Below the pieces are notes generated by a model, which did not search any database, was not told the DNA's origin, and was given only the letters and a program-made list of their open reading frames with translations. A DNA stretch of 11,475 bases from DATMFV01 sp964651005 (lineage in GTDB: Bacteria > Verrucomicrobiota > Verrucomicrobiia > Chthoniobacterales > Chthoniobacteraceae): the NCBI GenBank assembly GCA_964651005.1, contig CAZYVL010000082.1:1-11475 (forward strand). The letters run 5' to 3'. Shown here piece after piece: positions 7,603 to 11,475 of this stretch. Position numbers and translations under genes: made by a program. How positions within the stretch are numbered: position 1 is the stretch's first letter; every line of letters starts with the position of its first letter.

Positions 7603-7641
7603 ACCCACGCGAGTTCAGACGATTGTCCCATCTCGCGTTCA

Positions 7642-7668
7642 GGCTCCCTGGAAACAGGGAAGAGAGCC
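7642..7668 (-). promoter_or_regulatory. Hairpin in the dnaG-rpoD spacer
   Basis: Inner arms CCCTG (7646-7650) and CAGGG (7655-7659) close a 4-base loop, and outer arms GGCT (7642-7645) and AGCC (7665-7668) extend the stem with a one-sided bulge. It starts at the dnaG stop codon and lies 39 bases before the rpoD ATG. There is no T-run after it on the minus strand, so it does not look like a full terminator. A partial terminator, an RNA-stability element or a processing site is possible; in E. coli the dnaG-rpoD spacer carries an RNase E cleavage site. Confidence 0.4.
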
Positions 7669-9515
7669 TACGGGGGAGGGGACAAAGGCCGCGTAATATG
7701 GGTAAGCCGCTGCGTGAGGTCAAGGACTTGTTTTTGCAATTTTATCGCCTCGTCCGGGGGGAGATCGGGCTGGCGCAGCCGGGCGGTGAGGGCGTCGCGC
7801 CGGTTTTGCAAGACGCGGCGCTCCAAGTCGCGCCAGCAATCGTCGGCCACGGCGGGCGGCTCGCCGGTTTCCGCCAGCGCCCGGTTTCCCGCGAGCAGTT
7901 CGGCCAGGGCGGCTTGTTCCCCCGGGGGCAACCCAGCCAGGAAAGCGGCGAGGGAGGCCGGATCGGCGGGATCGAAACGCCCCTCCAGGACGTGGGCCAG
8001 GATTTCGCCGTCGGGCAGCTCGGCGAGCAGCGGCTTCCAATCGCGCGCCAGCAGCCGCTCGCGCACGGCGGCATCGAGCAGCGCGAACTGGCAAAGAAGC
8101 CGGATGGAGTTGCTCATCGGCGGCGGTTTGGGCGCGGCGTCGGAGGCATCCCGCCCGGTCCCGCGTCCGTTGCCACCGCCACCGCTCCCCGGCTGGGGGA
8201 AAGAGCGGGCGCGCCGCAGCAGCGTCACGAACCGCTCGGCGGGGATCTCCAGCCGGGCGCTGACGGTCTTGACCACCTCTTCGCGGAGAACCCCGTCGGC
8301 GATCAGCGAAACCCAGGCGGCGATCCGGTGGGCGAACTCCGCCTTCCCCCGCGCGGTGGAGAACGCGGGCGTTGCGGCGAAACGCTCCACCTGGAAGTCG
8401 AAAAAATCGCGCGCTCCGGCGATGAGCGCACCAAACGCCTCCGCGCCTTCCGAGCGGATGAACGAATCGGGGTCGTGCCCCGGGGGCATCGCGACGACCC
8501 GGACGCCCAGCCCCGCGTCGAGCAGGGCGGGGAGGGTCCGCTCGGACGCCTTCAGCCCGGCGGCGTCGGAATCGAAGCAGAGCACCACCTCGCGGACAAA
8601 CCGCTTGAGCAGGCGCGCCTGCTCCTCCGTGAACGCCGTCCCTTGCGAAGCGGTGACGTTGCCCACCCCGGCCTCAAAGGCGGTAATGAGGTCGATCTGC
8701 CCTTCGCAGACAATGGCGGCCCCGGCGTCGATGAGCGCCCGCTTGGTCTTGTGCAGGCCGAAGAGGACTCTCCCCTTCGTAAAGATCGGCGTCTCCGGGG
8801 AGTTGACATACTTCCCGCCCGGCGCGTCGGCGCGCAGAACGCGGCCGCTGAAAGCGATCACCTCGCCGAAATCGTTGCAGATCGGGAACATGAGCCGATC
8901 CCGAAAGCGGTCGTAGAGATGCGGCGGGCGGTTGGGCTGGCCGCTCTCTTTCACCGTCACCAGCCCGCTGGCGATCAGCTCCGCATCGTGATACCCCTCG
9001 CCGCGCGCCCAGAGCGTGAAGGCATCCCACGACTCCGGCGCGTAGCCGATCTTCCACGATTTCGCGACTTCCGCAGAGAGGCCGCGGCTCTTGAGGTAGT
9101 CGCGGGCGTGCTGCGCCCCCGCGCTTCGGAGCAGCAGGCGGTGGAACCGCTCCGCCGTCGCCGCGTGCAGGGCGATGAGACGGCTCTTCATCCGGTGCCG
9201 GGCATTCTCCTCGGCGGAGAGCGGCTCATCCTCGAAGCGGATGCCCCGCCGCGCCGCAAGCCGTTTCGCGGCTTCCGGGAAGGAGACATTCTCGTAAAGC
9301 TCCACGAACTTGAACACCGTCCCGCCCGCGTCGCACCCGAAGCATTTGAAAGTCTGCCGGGCGGGGCTCACCGTAAAGGAGGGCGATTTCTCCCGGTGAA
9401 ACGGGCAGATCGCCTTGTAGAGCGCCCCCGCGCGCTGGAGCGGGAAATAGCCGCTGATGACATCCACGATGTCATTGGCCGATGCGATCTGTTCGATAAC
9501 CTCCCTGGGGATCAT
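7668..9515 (-). CDS. dnaG: DNA primase DnaG
   Basis: The primase makes the RNA primers for lagging-strand synthesis at the replication fork, recruited by the DnaB helicase; 615 residues from the ATG at 9515. An upstream in-frame Met at 9578 adds 21 residues unlike the family, whereas MIPREVIEQIASANDIVDVI is the standard N-terminus. The CHC2 zinc-binding domain has C37, H40, C58 and C61 (CPFH...KCFGC). The TOPRIM catalytic core includes E271 (CEGQIDLITAFEAG), D315 and D317 (CFDSDAAG), and the GHDPDSF motif near 351. The catalytic metal ligands are therefore intact. A Gly-rich linker (GSGGGGNGRG) leads to a helical C-terminal domain of about 170 residues that should bind DnaB. The length is normal for the family. 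It is followed at 65 bases by rpoD on the same strand. The leader is TGGCGTTTCCCC, without a Shine-Dalgarno sequence. Confidence 0.97.
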   Translation of the reverse strand: MIPREVIEQIASANDIVDVISGYFPLQRAGALYKAICPFHREKSPSFTVSPARQTFKCFGCDAGGTVFKFVELYENVSFPEAAKRLAARRGIRFEDEPLSAEENARHRMKSRLIALHAATAERFHRLLLRSAGAQHARDYLKSRGLSAEVAKSWKIGYAPESWDAFTLWARGEGYHDAELIASGLVTVKESGQPNRPPHLYDRFRDRLMFPICNDFGEVIAFSGRVLRADAPGGKYVNSPETPIFTKGRVLFGLHKTKRALIDAGAAIVCEGQIDLITAFEAGVGNVTASQGTAFTEEQARLLKRFVREVVLCFDSDAAGLKASERTLPALLDAGLGVRVVAMPPGHDPDSFIRSEGAEAFGALIAGARDFFDFQVERFAATPAFSTARGKAEFAHRIAAWVSLIADGVLREEVVKTVSARLEIPAERFVTLLRRARSFPQPGSGGGGNGRGTGRDASDAAPKPPPMSNSIRLLCQFALLDAAVRERLLARDWKPLLAELPDGEILAHVLEGRFDPADPASLAAFLAGLPPGEQAALAELLAGNRALAETGEPPAVADDCWRDLERRVLQNRRDALTARLRQPDLPPDEAIKLQKQVLDLTQRLTHITRPLSPPP

Positions 9516-9590
9516 GGGGAAACGCCACGATAGCGAAGGCGGCGCGCGATGAGAAGGGCGGAAAACCGGGGCCGCCACGGCGCTACGGTG

Positions 9591-10445
9591 TCACACCTCC
9601 GCAGCCGCCCGCGTCCCCATCTCTCCCAGCTCCCTTAACACGCTCCCCGGCGTGCGCCCGGTCTGCTTGCGGAACCAGCGCACGAAGTAGTTCACGTCGT
9701 CGAACCCGGTTGCCTCCGCCGCCACGCCGACCGCCCCGTGCCGCCGCAGCGCCGCTTGCGCCCGGCGCAACCGGACCTGGGAGCGGAGCTGGCCGAACGT
9801 CATGCCGCTCTGCTCTTTGAGGATGCGGTTGAGGTGATCGCGCTGGTAGCCGCAGCGTTGCGCCGCCTCCGCGAGCGTCAGCTTCGCGTGCGGGGACTGC
9901 TCCACCAGCTCTTCGAGCCGCAGCAGGAGATGGACCGGGTGTTTCGCCCCGCCCCCGGCTCCCTCCTCCAGCATCATCCCGAGGCAGACCCCCAGCAACT
10001 GCGCGGCGATGCCGTCGCGCTGGAGCCGCTCGGGGAGGGAGCCCCCCTCCTTGAAGTGCGCCAGCTCGTTGACGAGCTTGCGCAGGAGCGAAATCTGAAA
10101 AATGCCGGGCCGCCGGAACGTCAGCGCCATCGGCTGCGCGCAGGAGAAATCGATCATCAGGCAGAGCGGGTTGCGCGGCGAATGCCGGATAAACCGGTGC
10201 CCGCACCCCGCCGGGAGCAGGATGCCCGTCCCGGCGGAAACCTCGCGCACCTCCCCCCCCGTGCTCACGCAGCCGCCGCCGCGCAGGTAGACAAGGATCT
10301 GGTGGTGCTGGTGGCGATGCGTGCCGGTGGAGAGCGGCAGGTCCGAATGCCGGTGCAGCGCCAGCCGTAAAAGGCGGCACCCGTCCAGGGCGATCCCACC
10401 CTCCGGCTGCACGGAGAAGACCCGGTAATTGCGGGGCGAAGGCAT
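9591..10445 (-). CDS. AraC-family transcriptional regulator with cupin sensor domain
   Basis: This is a 284-residue DNA-binding regulator. Residues 10-105 form a cupin-type sensor domain: the His-rich stretch GTHRHQHHQILVYLRGGG (41-58) and the turn LLPAGCGHRF (77-85) match the two conserved cupin motifs of AraC sensors. Residues about 185-273 are the double helix-turn-helix: first LTLAEAAQRCGYQRDHLNRI, then VGVAAEATGFDDVNYFVRWF and KQTGRTPGSVLREL, which fits the C-terminal AraC signature (GF.d..YF.r.F....G.TP...R) very well. The gene is divergent from the DapA-like gene with an 84-base shared spacer, the classic layout for a regulator controlling its neighbour, so the likely inducer is the substrate of that enzyme or a related sugar or sugar acid. 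The effector is not readable from the sequence. The leader is pyrimidine-rich (CTTTTTTTGTCCC) with no Shine-Dalgarno sequence. Confidence 0.92.
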   Translation of the reverse strand: MPSPRNYRVFSVQPEGGIALDGCRLLRLALHRHSDLPLSTGTHRHQHHQILVYLRGGGCVSTGGEVREVSAGTGILLPAGCGHRFIRHSPRNPLCLMIDFSCAQPMALTFRRPGIFQISLLRKLVNELAHFKEGGSLPERLQRDGIAAQLLGVCLGMMLEEGAGGGAKHPVHLLLRLEELVEQSPHAKLTLAEAAQRCGYQRDHLNRILKEQSGMTFGQLRSQVRLRRAQAALRRHGAVGVAAEATGFDDVNYFVRWFRKQTGRTPGSVLRELGEMGTRAAAEV

Positions 10446-10496
10446 GGGACAAAAAAAGAGCGATTTTGTGCTAAGATCAATCCTCTTGTTCTAACA

Positions 10497-10519
10497 CCTG
10501 CCGGAACCGTTCCGGTAGG
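10497..10519 (+). promoter_or_regulatory. Near-perfect inverted repeat upstream of the DapA-like gene (operator or leader hairpin)
   Basis: The arms are CCTGCCGGAA (10497-10506) and TTCCGGTAGG (10510-10519), around CCG. Nine of ten positions pair as DNA; the tenth is G-T, so as RNA all ten pair (one G-U wobble) with a 3-base loop. It ends 10 bases before the ATG at 10530. The 3' arm contains GGTAGG, the only Shine-Dalgarno-like sequence at a start in this window, so the hairpin would sequester it. It may be an operator for a dimeric regulator or a translational control hairpin. AraC proteins usually bind direct repeats, so it need not be the site of the neighbouring regulator. Confidence 0.55.
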
Positions 10520-10529
10520 GTCGCTCTCC

Positions 10530-11475
10530 ATGCAAGCCTCCGTTACCCCATTCTCCTTCTCCGCGCAGTCCGCCGCCTCCCGCATCCGCCCCGGGCGGAC
10601 CATCGAGGGGATGTCTGCCGTCCTGCTGCCGTTTCACGAAGACGGCTCCTTCGATCTCGACGCTTACCGTGCGCTGCTGCTCCGCACCTGGGCAGCCGGA
10701 ATCACCCCGGCGGTGAACATGGACACCGGCTACAGCAACCTGCTCACGGAGGGCGAGCGCGAGCAGATCCTCGATCTCGTCCAGGAAGCCTCGCAGGGGC
10801 GGCCCTTCGTCGCGGGCGCGTATGTCGAGGACAAGACGGGCGATCTCCGCTCCGCCTACGAGGGGCAGATCAAGAAGATTACCCAGCGCGGCGGCACGCC
10901 GATCCTTTTCCAGTGCACCGCGCTCAAGGCGATGTCGGACGAGCAGGTGGTTGCGCTTTATACGGAACTCGGCAAGGCGACGCCCGCGTTTCTCGCCTTC
11001 GAACTCGGCGAGATGTTCGTCCCCTTTGGCCGCATCTACTCCATTGAGACGTACGAAAAGCTCCTCCAGATCCCGAGCCTCCAGGGGGCCAAGCACTCCT
11101 CGCTCGACCGCGTGCTGGAGTGGCAGCGGCTCGAACTGCGCGACCGGGCGCGCCCCGGCTTCAAGGTTTATACCGGCAACGACCTCGCCATCGACATGGT
11201 GATCTACGGGAGCGACTACCTGCTCGGCCTCTCCGCGTTCTACCCCGAGGCGTTCGCCCTGCGCGACCGGCTCTGGAAGGAGAACCGCGCGGAGTTCTTC
11301 GCTCTCAACGACCTGCTGCAATACCTCGGCTTCCTCGCCTTCCGCCCGCCCGTGCCCGCCTACAAGCACAACGCCGCGCAGTTCCTCAAGCTCCGGGGCC
11401 TGATCGCCTGCGATCACACCCACCCGAAGGCGTGCGAGCGCCCCCAAAGCGACGTTGCGATCCTCGCGAACATCC
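10530..11475 (+). CDS. Dihydrodipicolinate synthase (DapA/NanA) superfamily protein, 3' end outside window
   Basis: The first 315 codons of a (beta/alpha)8-barrel lyase-like protein are visible, open to the right edge. Family features: IEGMSAVLLPFHEDGSFDLD (25-44, the first strand and 'TPf...dG.iD' motif), the Schiff-base region LQGAKHSSLD with K188, and VYTGNDLAIDMVIYGSDYLL, which corresponds to the 'sGdD...l..Ga.G..S' segment. However, the pyruvate-carboxylate motif GTTGE is replaced by MDTGYS (64-69), the PYY tyrosine motif by LFQCTA (126-131), and the YNVP motif by AFELGE. It is therefore unlikely to be a true DapA; an aldolase or dehydratase on a sugar acid or another oxo-acid is a better guess. 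About 28 residues precede the usual DapA start; the ATG at 10530 is the first after the divergent spacer, and an internal Met at residue 28 is the alternative. Probably controlled by the divergent AraC regulator. Confidence 0.85.
   Translation, partial: MQASVTPFSFSAQSAASRIRPGRTIEGMSAVLLPFHEDGSFDLDAYRALLLRTWAAGITPAVNMDTGYSNLLTEGEREQILDLVQEASQGRPFVAGAYVEDKTGDLRSAYEGQIKKITQRGGTPILFQCTALKAMSDEQVVALYTELGKATPAFLAFELGEMFVPFGRIYSIETYEKLLQIPSLQGAKHSSLDRVLEWQRLELRDRARPGFKVYTGNDLAIDMVIYGSDYLLGLSAFYPEAFALRDRLWKENRAEFFALNDLLQYLGFLAFRPPVPAYKHNAAQFLKLRGLIACDHTHPKACERPQSDVAILANI

Noticed and set aside
5326..8916. Very long open frame on the plus strand (about 1196 codons) across rpoD and the end of dnaG
   Set aside because: It lies opposite two certain essential genes and spans their spacer. 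Its translation is low-complexity Arg/Gly/Leu/Phe sequence mirroring the Lys/Ala/Pro repeats, as expected in GC-rich antisense frames.
7494..9533. 679-codon plus-strand frame opposite dnaG
   Set aside because: Antisense shadow of dnaG with Arg/Gly/Glu-rich composition and no recognisable motif.
10446..10496. Sigma-70 promoter for the DapA-like gene
   Set aside because: Candidates such as TTGTGC with TTCTAA at 17-base spacing match the consensus too poorly to call.
10491..11447. 318-codon minus-strand frame opposite the DapA-like gene
   Set aside because: It overlaps a clear family member and its divergent regulatory spacer; the composition is typical of a codon-bias shadow.

Overview
The window is GC-rich bacterial DNA with seven protein-coding genes and almost no spare space. 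The dnaG-rpoD pair, a primary sigma factor with a very long Lys/Ala/Pro/Ser-rich front end, mostly absent Shine-Dalgarno sequences and YwqK-repeat secreted proteins together suggest a Verrucomicrobiota-like (PVC group) organism. That assignment is inference, since no rRNA or other marker is present. A run of exactly 100 Ns shows that this is a draft assembly.

Layout. (1) Bases 2-1969, plus strand: the 3' part of a TolC-type outer-membrane efflux protein, then a short HlyD-like periplasmic adaptor. These are two parts of an envelope-spanning export system whose inner-membrane pump is probably upstream, outside the window. A hairpin plus T-run lies just after the adaptor. (2) Bases 1985-5224, minus strand: two exported proteins of unknown function. 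One is a 759-residue YwqK-repeat plus Asp-box protein (once its gap is repaired), the other a 243-residue secreted protein. By eye this block is less GC-rich than its neighbours. (3) Bases 5275-9515, minus strand: dnaG (primase) followed by rpoD (primary sigma factor), the core of the classical macromolecular-synthesis operon, with a hairpin between them. (4) Bases 9591-11475: an AraC-family regulator with a cupin sensor domain, divergent from a DapA/NanA-superfamily (beta/alpha)8 lyase-like gene that runs off the right edge. The 84-base divergent spacer holds a 23-base near-perfect inverted repeat. This looks like a substrate-sensing regulator next to its target catabolic gene.

The most useful results are these. 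The 100-N gap in the YwqK gene is flanked by an exact 55-base duplication, and collapsing it restores one open frame, so the gap is very probably an assembly artefact. RpoD carries about 235 extra histone-H1-like residues. The DapA-like protein keeps the Schiff-base lysine but has lost the usual pyruvate-binding and tyrosine motifs. Five of seven start codons are preceded by pyrimidine-rich rather than purine-rich leaders. I saw no tRNA, rRNA, CRISPR array, transposon or phage gene.
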